A stretch of DNA of 64,000 nucleotides from contig NZ_CP041235.1 in NCBI RefSeq assembly GCF_014905115.1, positions 1 to 64,000 of the forward strand. The letters run 5' to 3'. Shown piece by piece: positions 37,012 through 46,229 of this stretch. Every line of letters begins with the position of its first letter. Within the stretch, counting starts at the first letter, position 1. The DNA comes from Sulfurimonas sediminis. Lineage in GTDB: Bacteria > Campylobacterota > Campylobacteria > Campylobacterales > Sulfurimonadaceae. Made by a program: the position numbers and the translations under genes. The notes under the pieces are model-generated. The model was not told the DNA's origin, ran no database searches, and worked only from the letters and a program-made list of their open reading frames with translations.

Positions 37012-38538
37012 GTGATTTCAGTAGATATAAAAAAAGAGACTTCTTCCTTATCTCCTTTAAATACAGCACTTCCGGAACAAGAAGAACCAACGATCTCTTT
37101 TGCATCCTTACTCAAAGGAGAGAAAGAATCAAACAGTAAAATTATGCAAAAAGGTTCATTGATTCTTGCATTAAAGGATGAAAAAGTTTCTGTTGGATCT
37201 GTCATAGACGCAGAAAGTTCAGAACTTGCTTCGCAAATAACAGCCAAAATGTCACAAGAGGATGTTAAAGTTTTGATAAAAGAGGCAAAAGAGTTTCTAA
37301 AAAACAAAATTGTGCAGAGTGAAGGGTACAAGAAAGCCGAGATTGATGCCTTGCCAAAAACACTGGGCGGTCTTGTAGAGCTTGCAAAAAAAACAGGGAT
37401 TGAACTTTCAAAAATCACCTTGGAAGAGGTAAAAGATTTTGCACAGACAAAAGTAAAAACAATAACACAACAGAAATCCTCTCCTTTACAGATAAAGCAA
37501 GAAGCTGTACAAAAGCCAGAAGAAACTTCTTTTTCCCGGATAAAACAAGAAGCAGCACAAAAACCAGCACAAACTTCTTTGTCACAGATAAAACAAGAGC
37601 CAAAAGAAGAGGCAGGCATTTTAAATGAAGAGATACCGGTTCGCACCAAAGTAAAAAAAACAAAAGCAGATGTTGCAAAAGCTCAAGAGACAGAGGTGGC
37701 AGACGAAAGTTTGGAACTTGTAAAAAAAGAGATTGTTAAAAACAGGCAAGAGGTTAAACAAGAACAGAAACAGACCCCATTGTTTAAAGCGCAGAGCAGT
37801 GTTGCTGAAATTACGACGCAGCAAATTGTAGATACAAAAGTAAATACACTGACAATTGACAAAACTCCAAAACAAAAAGTTGATGACACATTGAAGCTTC
37901 TTCTGCGGGGAGAAAAAATCACAAAGAATGAATCAGGTCTTACGGCAGATTTTTCAGTGGCAACAGCAAAGGTTATGGTAGCACCGCATACTTCAAAAGA
38001 GACAGAAAAATCATTAGCGTCTCTTTTGCAAAACGACAAGAGCGAAGATGGCGCTGTACAGGCAAAGACAGATGGATTGAATATTGCAAAGGCAGACAGT
38101 TTTGAGGTAAAACTCAATGAAGCGAAACAGATGGTCAAATATCTGTCTCATGATGTAAAATCTGCAATTGAAGATTATAAGTCGCCGTTTACGCGTATCA
38201 AAGTTCAGTTAAATCCACAAAGACTGGGTGAGGTTGATCTGACGATAGTACAACGCGGAAAAAATCTTCATATAAATATCAGTTCAAACAATACTGCCAT
38301 CAATACTCTGGCTATGAATGTACAGGACTTAAAAGTGCAATTACAAAATAATGGAATACAAAATGCTTTTTTAAATTTTAACAGTAATGCTCAAAGCGAA
38401 AACTCTCAAGCCGGACAGCAGGAACAGCAAAGACAAAACCAGCAAAAGGCTGATGACGAGTACAACTATTTTGAAACTCTGCAGAGCAATGAAGAAGTTT
38501 TAAGCTCATTGGAAATTGTAGTTCCATACTACGCATAA
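37012..38538 (+). CDS. fliK: Flagellar hook-length control protein FliK
   Basis: A 508-aa molecular ruler for hook length. The long N-terminal part is Lys/Glu/Gln-rich and low in complexity, with imperfect repeats of a unit like IKQEAxQKP near 163-200. The conserved C-terminal hook domain is seen as LNPQRLGEVDLTI and the Gln-rich end. The start is GTG with AGGAG at 37001-37005, 6 bases upstream. First gene of a fliK-flgD-flgE operon behind a sigma-54 promoter. Confidence 0.88.
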   Translation: MISVDIKKETSSLSPLNTALPEQEEPTISFASLLKGEKESNSKIMQKGSLILALKDEKVSVGSVIDAESSELASQITAKMSQEDVKVLIKEAKEFLKNKIVQSEGYKKAEIDALPKTLGGLVELAKKTGIELSKITLEEVKDFAQTKVKTITQQKSSPLQIKQEAVQKPEETSFSRIKQEAAQKPAQTSLSQIKQEPKEEAGILNEEIPVRTKVKKTKADVAKAQETEVADESLELVKKEIVKNRQEVKQEQKQTPLFKAQSSVAEITTQQIVDTKVNTLTIDKTPKQKVDDTLKLLLRGEKITKNESGLTADFSVATAKVMVAPHTSKETEKSLASLLQNDKSEDGAVQAKTDGLNIAKADSFEVKLNEAKQMVKYLSHDVKSAIEDYKSPFTRIKVQLNPQRLGEVDLTIVQRGKNLHINISSNNTAINTLAMNVQDLKVQLQNNGIQNAFLNFNSNAQSENSQAGQQEQQRQNQQKADDEYNYFETLQSNEEVLSSLEIVVPYYA

Positions 38539-38548
38539 AGGATATATT

Positions 38549-39205
38549 ATGACAATAGATACAACAGCAAATAATTCGGCACTCTCAGCAGCTACATCGT
38601 CTGACAATCCAAAAGGAACACTCGGGAAGGATGATTTTATGAAGCTGCTTTTGGTACAGCTTCAATACCAGGATCCCACGGAACCGACGGATACGGAAAC
38701 CATATTGACACAGACTTCCCAGTTGGCCAGTCTTGAGTCGGCAGATAATACAAATGCAGCTTTGGAGAAGCTAACAGCTTCTTTGGGAAGTTCGCAACAG
38801 TTTTCGACTATTGCAGCGATAGGAAAAACTGCTGACCTTGGCAGTGATGCAATTGCTCATGACAAGGGAACAGAGACTACTTTTGAAGTTTATTTTCCAA
38901 ATGCAGTCGAACAGGGTACGGTTTCTATTACAGATGCAGACGGAAATACTGTACAGACTTTGGATGTCGGAACAAACCCTTCAGGTGTGTATCAGTTTAC
39001 ATGGGATGGTACAGACACTGCGGGCAATCAGGCTGAGAGTGCCATTTATCATGTGAATGCACAGTATGTAGATGCAAATGGTGATACACAGCAAACACGC
39101 TTGGGAGCTTATCCTATAGAGTCTGTGCGATTTGACAATGGAAATACACTTGTAAAAGTCGGTTCAAATTATGTGCCGTTAGAGAGCATAAAAGAAGTTT
39201 ACTAA
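38549..39205 (+). CDS. flgD: Flagellar hook assembly (capping) protein FlgD
   Basis: A 218-aa scaffold that caps the growing hook. The N-terminal motif is LGKDDFMKLLLVQLQYQDP, and the C-terminal half has the FlgD Ig-like domain (GVYQFTWDGTDTAGN). Preceded by AAAGGAT and followed closely by flgE. Confidence 0.94.
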   Translation: MTIDTTANNSALSAATSSDNPKGTLGKDDFMKLLLVQLQYQDPTEPTDTETILTQTSQLASLESADNTNAALEKLTASLGSSQQFSTIAAIGKTADLGSDAIAHDKGTETTFEVYFPNAVEQGTVSITDADGNTVQTLDVGTNPSGVYQFTWDGTDTAGNQAESAIYHVNAQYVDANGDTQQTRLGAYPIESVRFDNGNTLVKVGSNYVPLESIKEVY

Positions 39206-39219
39206 AAGAAGGATTTGTT

Positions 39220-40491
39220 ATGATGACGCAAGCATTTTATACGGGAATATCCGGCTTAAAAACATCTTCTGGTGGTATTGATGTTGTTTCAGATAATCTT
39301 GCAAATATTTCTACTGTCGGATTTCGTGCATATAATGCTGAATATTCAACACTTTTTGAAGACAGTTTAGCCAGCGCATCAAATAATCTTGCTCTGAACA
39401 ACAGTATAGGTACTGGTGTGCAGATGCAGTCAACTTCTCTCTCCCTGGCACAGGGAACTTTGTCACTTTCTGACAGAAGTACAGATTTGGCTATTTTGGG
39501 TGATGGCTGGTTTGGAATTGAACAAGGCGGGGCACCACTCTATACCCGAGCGGGAGACTTTACTTTTGATGCAAACAGTGACCTTGTCACTACTGATGGG
39601 TACTATGTTCTTGGAACAATGGGAAATAATATCAGTGAAGATAACATACTTACACAAACACTTAATGAAGTTCCCTTAGGTGGTGTAAATGAGCAAGAAA
39701 AACTGCGTTTTCCAAAAACCCTCACATATCCTCCTGAACCAACAACACAAGTGAAATTCTTAGGAAATGTAGGTGTGGGTGCAGAAGGTTCAGAAGTGGT
39801 TACAATGGGAGCAAGTGTTATTGATCCTCAAAATAATCGTAATGAGTTACGTTTAGAATTTACAAAATCAGCAGTGCAAACCCCACCGGGAACACAATGG
39901 GACGTTACAGCAACAACGAAATCACTTGACGGGCAAATAACTTATGATACACAAACCGGAACAGTTGCATTTGATGAAACAGGTGCCCTCGTCTCATCCA
40001 CATTAACAACTATAGACAATAATGGTACACCTGTCACCATTGATCTTGGTACAGCATATGATGGGGTTGTTTCAATCGACATACCTGTAGTACCTGGCTC
40101 TTCTGTGGCTGACGGAACAATAGGGGGAGAACTTGACGGATATGCAATCAATAAAAACGGTGAAGTAATCGCAACGTTTACAAATGGAAGACAGAGTAGT
40201 GTCGGACGTATAGCTGTATATCATTTTGTCAATGATCAGGGACTGGAGAGGATAACTGGTACCCGATTTGGAGTAAGTTCCAACAGTGGTGAACCAATCT
40301 TTTTTCAAGATGCCAATGGGCAAAATATAATTGGAACAGATATTATAAATTTCAGATTAGAAGGCTCCAACGTTGCAATGAGCGGGGGACTTACAGAACT
40401 TATAATTTTGCAGCGGGCATATGATGCAAATTCGAAATCTATTACTACAGCAGATCAAATGATGCAAAAAGCGCTCAATATGGATGCCTAA
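39220..40491 (+). CDS. flgE: Flagellar hook protein FlgE (first copy)
   Basis: A 423-aa axial protein: N-terminal rod/hook signature (MTQAFYTGISGLKTSSGGID, then VSDNLANISTVGF) and C-terminal coiled-coil region (SNVAMSGGLTELIILQRAYDA). The start ATG follows AGAAGGA with 7 bases between. It is shorter than the second hook gene at 40694; Campylobacterota often carry two FlgE-type proteins. Which copy forms the main hook cannot be told here. Confidence 0.9.
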   Translation: MMTQAFYTGISGLKTSSGGIDVVSDNLANISTVGFRAYNAEYSTLFEDSLASASNNLALNNSIGTGVQMQSTSLSLAQGTLSLSDRSTDLAILGDGWFGIEQGGAPLYTRAGDFTFDANSDLVTTDGYYVLGTMGNNISEDNILTQTLNEVPLGGVNEQEKLRFPKTLTYPPEPTTQVKFLGNVGVGAEGSEVVTMGASVIDPQNNRNELRLEFTKSAVQTPPGTQWDVTATTKSLDGQITYDTQTGTVAFDETGALVSSTLTTIDNNGTPVTIDLGTAYDGVVSIDIPVVPGSSVADGTIGGELDGYAINKNGEVIATFTNGRQSSVGRIAVYHFVNDQGLERITGTRFGVSSNSGEPIFFQDANGQNIIGTDIINFRLEGSNVAMSGGLTELIILQRAYDANSKSITTADQMMQKALNMDA

Positions 40492-40518
40492 GTTTGCTTT
40501 GGAATGGCAATATAAAAC

Positions 40519-40534
40519 TGGAACACTTTATGCT
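40519..40534 (+). promoter_or_regulatory. Sigma-54 promoter of the second hook gene
   Basis: TGGAACACTTTATGCT: GG (40520-40521) and GC (40532-40533) are 10 bases apart. The hexamer TGGAACAC is identical to the fliK promoter. It gives a leader of about 145 bases that contains the palindrome at 40615-40630. Confidence 0.68.
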
Positions 40535-40614
40535 AGATTTTCTTATTGAAATAATTAAAAAAACATAATTGTTTTTGAGCTTCGTGCTGAGCGAAACCAA
40601 GTGTTAGCGTAGTT

Positions 40615-40630
40615 GTCAGGAGTACTCCTG
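40615..40630. repeat. Perfect 16-base palindrome in the leader of the second hook gene
   Basis: TCAGGAGTACTCCTGA, exactly self-complementary, midway between the sigma-54 promoter and the ATG at 40694. It could bind a dimeric regulator or fold in RNA. No match to a known operator is claimed. Confidence 0.5.
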
Positions 40631-40693
40631 ATAATGTCATAAATAAGTGGACGGGGTTCCCTTAAATTTATGAAATAAATCAAAGGATAAGAT

Positions 40694-42433
40694 ATGTTAA
40701 AATCACTTTTCTCCGGGGTATCCGGACTGCAGTCTCATCAGGTTGCGATGGATGTAGAATCAAATAATATCGCCAATGTCAATACAGTAGGCTTTAAATA
40801 CTCCCGTGCAAACTTTTCAGATCTTTTGGCACAGACAAAAGCCATAGCAACGGCACCTCAGGGACAGCTTGGCGGAAAAAATCCTGTTCAGGTGGGGCTT
40901 GGTTCAACGGTCAGTTCAATGACACGTATTTTTTCACAGGGTTCTATCCAAAACTCTGATAAAAATACAGATGTTGCAATTCAGGGAGATGGTTTTTTCA
41001 TTATATCACCTGATGCCGGGAACACATATAAATATACACGTGCTGGAGATTTTAAGTTTGATGCAGGTGGAAATTTTGTTGACAATAACGGCTTTATAGC
41101 ACAGGGATGGCTGCGTGATCCGGTTACCGGAAAAGTAGATTCCACTGCACCGATTGAAAATATCAATATTCCACCAGGATTGACAACACCGGCAAGTCCA
41201 ACCTCAGAAGTTGTTTTAAAAGCAAATCTCAATTCAGGACCTTTGGTTGAGAGTTACTCCCGTGCTTATCAAATTGATGATGCCGGAGTTGTGAGTGATT
41301 ACAATGGAAATACAACTGGTGTAAATTCCGGGGATGTCGGTTCTATGTTTAACAGTAACGGAGAGGCTTTTTCTTTACAAAACGGGCAGGGTATAACAAT
41401 TGATTACGGTGATGGAACTGTACAGACATACGAATACCAGTCAGACGGTACAGGGGACTTTCAGTCATTAAAAGACCTGAGGGACAAAATAAAAGCAGAT
41501 GTGAATCTTGTGTCACCTAACGCAACAGTTGTTGTAGATGATCAGGGGAAAATAAAAATTGACAACTCAGCTGCCGGTGGTGCTGCTTTGAATATTACAG
41601 TAGAACCACTCCTGGCTGGTGGAGTAACTGAAAATACACGCTTTTTGACGACAATGAGTGCCTTGGAAGGGAGTCTGCCAAATGTTACAGGAGCCGTTGC
41701 TTTTTCTCAGGACTTTAATGCCGCTACGCATTCAAGTTCTATAGATATATTTGATTCACTGGGTACCAAGCATACCCTTCGAACCGAATTTAGAAAGGTT
41801 TCTGCAAGCAAATGGAATATGACAATCACAGTACCTGAACCTTCAACGATAAGTACATCAGCTCCTACAAATCAGGTAAATGGTTCGATAACATTTAATA
41901 CAGACGGCTCTCTCAGTACCTATGATCCGACAAGCGTTTCTTTTACCGGAAACAATGGTTCTGCTCCAAATCAGACCGTGAAGCTCTCTTTCGGTACTCC
42001 TAATAATTTTGACGGGATGACATCATTTGACAGTAAAAGTGCTACATCCGGAATTTCCCAAGACGGTTTTACAGGAGGCGATTTGATTGGAATCAGAATT
42101 GATCAAAGCGGTACTCTGATTGGTTCATTTTCAAACGGTCGTTCTTTCGGTCTGGCACAAATTGCTATGGCGAAATTTACAAACAATGAAGGATTGGCTA
42201 CAGAAGGTGGCAATGTTTATAATCAGACAGCCAACTCCGGTGATCCTATCATAGGAACGGCTGCGACTGCCGGGCGTGGATTTATTCAAAGTTCTGCATT
42301 GGAAGCATCAAATGTTGATCTTTCACGAGCACTTACACAGCTTATTATCATTCAGCGTGGTTTTCAGGCAAACGGAAAGACAATTACCACGTCTGATCAG
42401 CTTCTGCAAACGCTTATAGGACTGAAACAATAA
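40694..42433 (+). CDS. flgE: Flagellar hook protein FlgE (second, longer copy)
   Basis: A 579-aa hook protein with N-terminal LKSLFSGVSGLQSHQVAMD and NNIANVNTVGFKYSR, a large variable middle, and C-terminal SNVDLSRALTQLIIIQRGFQANGK. The length and motifs match the main hook protein of Campylobacterota. AAAGGA at 40682-40687 is the ribosome-binding site. Own sigma-54 promoter. Confidence 0.92.
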   Translation: MLKSLFSGVSGLQSHQVAMDVESNNIANVNTVGFKYSRANFSDLLAQTKAIATAPQGQLGGKNPVQVGLGSTVSSMTRIFSQGSIQNSDKNTDVAIQGDGFFIISPDAGNTYKYTRAGDFKFDAGGNFVDNNGFIAQGWLRDPVTGKVDSTAPIENINIPPGLTTPASPTSEVVLKANLNSGPLVESYSRAYQIDDAGVVSDYNGNTTGVNSGDVGSMFNSNGEAFSLQNGQGITIDYGDGTVQTYEYQSDGTGDFQSLKDLRDKIKADVNLVSPNATVVVDDQGKIKIDNSAAGGAALNITVEPLLAGGVTENTRFLTTMSALEGSLPNVTGAVAFSQDFNAATHSSSIDIFDSLGTKHTLRTEFRKVSASKWNMTITVPEPSTISTSAPTNQVNGSITFNTDGSLSTYDPTSVSFTGNNGSAPNQTVKLSFGTPNNFDGMTSFDSKSATSGISQDGFTGGDLIGIRIDQSGTLIGSFSNGRSFGLAQIAMAKFTNNEGLATEGGNVYNQTANSGDPIIGTAATAGRGFIQSSALEASNVDLSRALTQLIIIQRGFQANGKTITTSDQLLQTLIGLKQ

Positions 42434-42454
42434 GCAGTTTAAAAATTCAGTGAG

Positions 42455-42493
42455 AGCCTGGGTTCCAAAATAATGGAAGTTTTAACCTGGGCT
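42455..42493 (+). terminator. Hairpin between flgE and purT
   Basis: Outer arms AGCCTGGGTT (42455-42464) and AACCTGGGCT (42484-42493) pair except for the central TG, and inner arms TTCCA/TGGAA enclose AAATAA. It lies 21 bases after the flgE stop. Only A-runs follow on the plus strand, so it may protect or process RNA rather than terminate. Confidence 0.45.
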
Positions 42494-42539
42494 AAAAATA
42501 GTGTATAATTCATTTAATAAAATTGAAGGAATTATAGAT

Positions 42540-43703
42540 ATGCAATTCTCAGCCCCACTCAAATCAAACTCAAAAAAAATCATGTTACTCGGTTCCGGTG
42601 AACTTGGCAAAGAAGTCATCATAGAAGCACAGCGTCTGGGACTTGAAACCATAGCCGTTGACAGATATGAAAATGCGCCTGCCCATCAGGTGGCACACCG
42701 TTCTCATGTTGTCAATATGCTTGATAAAGATGCCCTTTTGGAAATTATTTATCGTGAAAAACCCGATTATATTTTGCCGGAAATTGAAGCTATCAATATT
42801 GATGCGCTTTTTGCAGCAGAAGACAGAGGCTATAACGTCATTCCAAATGCCAATGCCGTCAGTAAAACGATGAACAGAAAAAATATTCGTACTTTTGCGG
42901 CAGAGGTTTTAGGGCTTAAAACCGGACCGTATAAGTTCGTAACTACACAGGAAGGTATGCTTGAAGCGGCACGTGAACTTGGATTTCCCTGTGTGATAAA
43001 ACCGGTGATGAGCTCAAGCGGACATGGACAGAGTATAGCAAAAAGTGAAGCAGATATTCCTGCCTCATGGGAAGAAGCAAAAGAAGCGCGAGGTGACGCG
43101 AGTGAATTAATCGTTGAAGCTTTTGTTGATTTTGATTATGAGATTACAATGCTGACGGCTCGTAACGGCAAAGAGACTGTTTTTTGTGAGCCTATCGGGC
43201 ATGAGCAGCGCGATGGAGATTATGTTTTTTCCTGGCAGCCGATGCAGATGAGCGAGACTGCCAAAGAGAAAGCGCAAAAAATGGCAAAAGAGATTACAGA
43301 TGGTCTTGGCGGGCAGGGGCTTTTTGGTGTTGAACTTTTCATCAAAGGCGATGAGGTTTATTTCTCCGAAGTTTCTCCGCGTCCGCATGATACAGGGATG
43401 GTAACACTTATAACACAAAGCCAGAGTGAATTTGCCCTGCATCTGCGTGCTGTGTTGGGACTGCCGCTCGGATTTACTTTTTACGGTGAAGGCGCATCTG
43501 CGGCATTCAAAAGTGAAAAAGAGAGCTTTGCACCTGTTGTTGATGTGGATGAGAGCCTTTTTAGTGACAACTCTTATGTCAGAGTGTTTGGAAAGCCAGA
43601 AGCCCATAAAGGGCGCCGCTTGGCTGTAGCGCTTGTTTTTGACAAAGTAGACGCGGCACTTGAAAAAGCGCGTGAACTTATTACAAAAATAAGAGACATC
43701 TAA
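42540..43703 (+). CDS. purT: Formate-dependent phosphoribosylglycinamide formyltransferase
   Basis: ATP-grasp enzyme that makes formyl-GAR from GAR, formate and ATP in purine synthesis. With the ATG at 42540 (AAGGA at 42526-42530) it is 387 aa, the usual length. Motifs: [38 protein letters not shown] and [19 protein letters not shown] at 42504-42509 is its probable -10. The next gene starts right after its stop. Confidence 0.96.
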   Translation: MQFSAPLKSNSKKIMLLGSGELGKEVIIEAQRLGLETIAVDRYENAPAHQVAHRSHVVNMLDKDALLEIIYREKPDYILPEIEAINIDALFAAEDRGYNVIPNANAVSKTMNRKNIRTFAAEVLGLKTGPYKFVTTQEGMLEAARELGFPCVIKPVMSSSGHGQSIAKSEADIPASWEEAKEARGDASELIVEAFVDFDYEITMLTARNGKETVFCEPIGHEQRDGDYVFSWQPMQMSETAKEKAQKMAKEITDGLGGQGLFGVELFIKGDEVYFSEVSPRPHDTGMVTLITQSQSEFALHLRAVLGLPLGFTFYGEGASAAFKSEKESFAPVVDVDESLFSDNSYVRVFGKPEAHKGRRLAVALVFDKVDAALEKARELITKIRDI

Positions 43704-44627
43704 ATGCAAAGCCGTACAATAGTTTTACTTGACACATTAACCTTTGGCGATACAGATCTGTCCTGTTTTGACAAGTTGGGAAGCGTAACAGCATACAAAA
43801 CAACATCACCGCAGGAGACACTTGAACGTATTACGGATGCAGAAGTTATAGTAACAAACAAAGTTGTGATAACAAAAGAGCATATGCAGCATGCAAAAAA
43901 CCTCAAACTGATTTGTGTTGCGGCAACAGGGATGAACAATGTTGACCTTGAGGCTGCAAAAGAGTTTGGCATTGCAGTAAAAAATGTGGCCGGATACTCT
44001 ACCGACTCTGTTATCCAGCACACATTTTCCATGCTTTTTTATCTCATAGGCCATTCACGCTACTATGATGAAGTTGTCAAAAGCGGTGCCTACTCCAAGA
44101 GTGCTCTGTTTACCGATGTAAGCCATCCGTTTTTTGAGATAAAAGGAAAAAAATGGGGCATCATCGGTCTGGGTGAAATAGGCAGAGGTGTTGCTGATAT
44201 TGCCAAATGTTTCGGTGCGGATGTCTGTTACTACTCGACAAGCGGGGTAAACCGCAGTGAAGATTTTCAAAGAACAAATCTTGACGAGCTTTTAAAAACC
44301 TGCGATATTATCACTGTGCACGCACCACTTAATGATAAAACAAAAAACCTTTTAGACTATGAAAAACTCCTTACATGTAAAGAGGGCGCAGTGGTACTGA
44401 ACCTCGGACGTGGCGGAATCATTAACGAGTCCGCAGTTGCCAGACTTGTGGATGAAAAAAACATTTTCTTCGGACTCGATGTCTTTGAAAAAGAACCCCT
44501 GTCACAGGAAAATCCGCTTTTACATGTAAAGAACAAAGAGAGGCTCTATATGACACCACACATTGCCTGGACATCGGTTGAAGCCAGAGAAAAGCTCATA
44601 CAGAGTGTATGTGAGAATATACAATGA
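43704..44627 (+). CDS. D-2-hydroxyacid dehydrogenase
   Basis: NAD-dependent dehydrogenase of 307 aa. The nucleotide site is GIIGLGEIGRGV (about 153-164). Catalytic Arg (LNLGRGG), Glu (DVFEKEPL) and His (MTPHIAW) are all present. The family includes glycerate and hydroxypyruvate reductases and D-lactate dehydrogenase; substrate not determined. It starts on the base after the purT stop and overlaps the next gene by 4 bases (ATGA). Confidence 0.88.
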   Translation: MQSRTIVLLDTLTFGDTDLSCFDKLGSVTAYKTTSPQETLERITDAEVIVTNKVVITKEHMQHAKNLKLICVAATGMNNVDLEAAKEFGIAVKNVAGYSTDSVIQHTFSMLFYLIGHSRYYDEVVKSGAYSKSALFTDVSHPFFEIKGKKWGIIGLGEIGRGVADIAKCFGADVCYYSTSGVNRSEDFQRTNLDELLKTCDIITVHAPLNDKTKNLLDYEKLLTCKEGAVVLNLGRGGIINESAVARLVDEKNIFFGLDVFEKEPLSQENPLLHVKNKERLYMTPHIAWTSVEAREKLIQSVCENIQ

Positions 44628-46147
44628 TTACAGATGTATTGATTATTGGAGCAGGTGGCGCAGGACTTACAGCGGCTCTTGCTGCCAAGGATGCCGGTGC
44701 AAGTGTACGTGTGCTTACAAAAGAGTACCCGACAAGAAGCCAGACCTGTATGGCGCAGGGCGGCATGAACGCAGCTTTGGGGAATGTGAGTCCGGACTCT
44801 GTAGAAGAGCATATTCAAAACACGCTGAAATCTGCACACGGACAAGCAAACGAAGAAGCTGTGCGTTACATGTGCAGCGAAGCGCCCAATGCAATAGAGT
44901 GGCTTGATGAAATCGGTGTCTGTTTTTCCCGTACACCCGATGGAAAAATTGCACAAAGAAAGCTTGGAGGGGCATCCGCTCCGAGAGCCTGTTATGCGCA
45001 GGATTATACAGGATTAAAAATACTCCATACGCTGTATGAGCGCTGTTTGAAAGAAGATATCGAAATACATAATGAACGTTATTTACTTGATTTACTTACA
45101 AAAGAAGACGGCAGCATCTGTGGAGCATTAATTTTAAACATCAGAAGCGGAGAATTGGAACACCATTTTGCAAAAAGTGTTGTTTTGGCATCAGGAGGCT
45201 ACTCCCGCATATATGACAAATACTCTACAAACTCAACAGCTTCTACAGGAGACGGTATTGCGGCAGCTGCAAGAATCGGTGCAAAACTTCTGGGTATGGA
45301 GTTTGTGCAGTTTCATCCGACAGGATTGAAAAACTCTTCTATCCTTATCAGTGAGAGTGCCAGAGGAGAAGGCGGATATCTGCTTAATTCCAAGGGAGAG
45401 CGTTTTGTAAACGAGCTTGCACCAAGAGATGAAGTCAGTCGTGCCATCAACGAGCAAATCTTAGCAGGTGAAGAGGTCTTTTTGGATATTCGGCACTTGG
45501 GAGAAGCGTTTATAGACGAAAATCTGCCACAGGAGAGAAAGCTGGCACTTTTGTATGAAAAGGTAGACCCTGTCAAAGATTTGATTCCCATAAAAGCAGT
45601 CGCACACTATACCATGGGCGGTATAGAAGTTGATAACAAATCACAAACAAGTGTGAGCGGTTTGTTTGCCTGTGGTGAGTGTGCAAACCATAAAGTCCAT
45701 GGTGCAAACCGTTTGGGTGGAAACTCTTTGCTTGAGATTATAGTCTTTGGTCGTGAAGCCGGTAAAAGTGCAGCACACTATACTTTTTGTGATGATAAAA
45801 GCAAAAATGAATTGAATTGTAAAAAAGAGACAAATTTTCTTGACAAGCTGAAAAGTTTTAGCAATGAAATAGATTTTTATGAAAAACGTTCCTATGTAGG
45901 AGAACTTTTTTATAAAAAAGTGGGCATTATAAGAAAAGAGAGTGAACTCTTAGAGGCGCAAAAAGAGATACAGCTGCTAAAAGAACAACTGCCTCTTATG
46001 GGTGTAAAAGATACCAGTAAAGTGTACAATACCAATCTTGTAGAGTTTATAGAATTTAGAAATATGCTTGATGTCTGTGAAGCAGTAGTGAGTGCTGCGT
46101 TAGAGAGAAAAGAGAGCTGTGGCGCTCATTTTGTGGCAGAGGGATAA
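44624..46147 (+). CDS. Fumarate reductase/succinate dehydrogenase-like flavoprotein without the flavin-linking His
   Basis: A 507-aa flavoprotein of the FrdA/SdhA/NadB family. FAD site VLIIGAGGAGLTAAL; substrate and FAD motifs FHPTGL, ARGEGGYL, HYTMGGI and NRLGGNSL. At the position of the His that binds FAD covalently in FrdA and SdhA it has Gln: PTRSQTCMAQGG (Q40). FAD is therefore probably bound non-covalently, which in E. coli FrdA favours fumarate reduction over succinate oxidation. It pairs with the iron-sulfur gene at 46230. NadB is an alternative, but the partner argues against it. Confidence 0.82.
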   Translation: MITDVLIIGAGGAGLTAALAAKDAGASVRVLTKEYPTRSQTCMAQGGMNAALGNVSPDSVEEHIQNTLKSAHGQANEEAVRYMCSEAPNAIEWLDEIGVCFSRTPDGKIAQRKLGGASAPRACYAQDYTGLKILHTLYERCLKEDIEIHNERYLLDLLTKEDGSICGALILNIRSGELEHHFAKSVVLASGGYSRIYDKYSTNSTASTGDGIAAAARIGAKLLGMEFVQFHPTGLKNSSILISESARGEGGYLLNSKGERFVNELAPRDEVSRAINEQILAGEEVFLDIRHLGEAFIDENLPQERKLALLYEKVDPVKDLIPIKAVAHYTMGGIEVDNKSQTSVSGLFACGECANHKVHGANRLGGNSLLEIIVFGREAGKSAAHYTFCDDKSKNELNCKKETNFLDKLKSFSNEIDFYEKRSYVGELFYKKVGIIRKESELLEAQKEIQLLKEQLPLMGVKDTSKVYNTNLVEFIEFRNMLDVCEAVVSAALERKESCGAHFVAEG

Positions 46148-46186
46148 TAATTAAAAATTCTTAGACTTGAGTCTTTAAAGACACAA

Positions 46187-46209
46187 AGCCCGCACTAAAG
46201 TACGGGTTC
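46187..46209 (+). repeat. Single copy of a palindromic extragenic repeat
   Basis: GCCCGCACTAAAGTAC followed by GGGTTCC, an imperfect palindrome in the gap between the flavoprotein and iron-sulfur genes. Same family as the three copies at 54804-54920. Confidence 0.75.
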
Positions 46210-46229
46210 CGAAAAAGAGGAGTAACCTG

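Noticed and set aside
36972-38138. Long minus-strand open frames opposite fliK
   Set aside because: They are Ser/Phe/Cys-rich shadows of the low-complexity fliK sequence, which has a good start site, family motifs and a promoter.
42501-42539. Earlier ATG for purT at 42501
   Set aside because: It overlaps the TATAAT box; the ATG at 42540 has a proper ribosome-binding site and gives the family length.
46187-46209. GTTCC-type sequence that looks like a tRNA T-arm
   Set aside because: No cloverleaf or acceptor stem can be drawn; it belongs to the palindromic repeat family.
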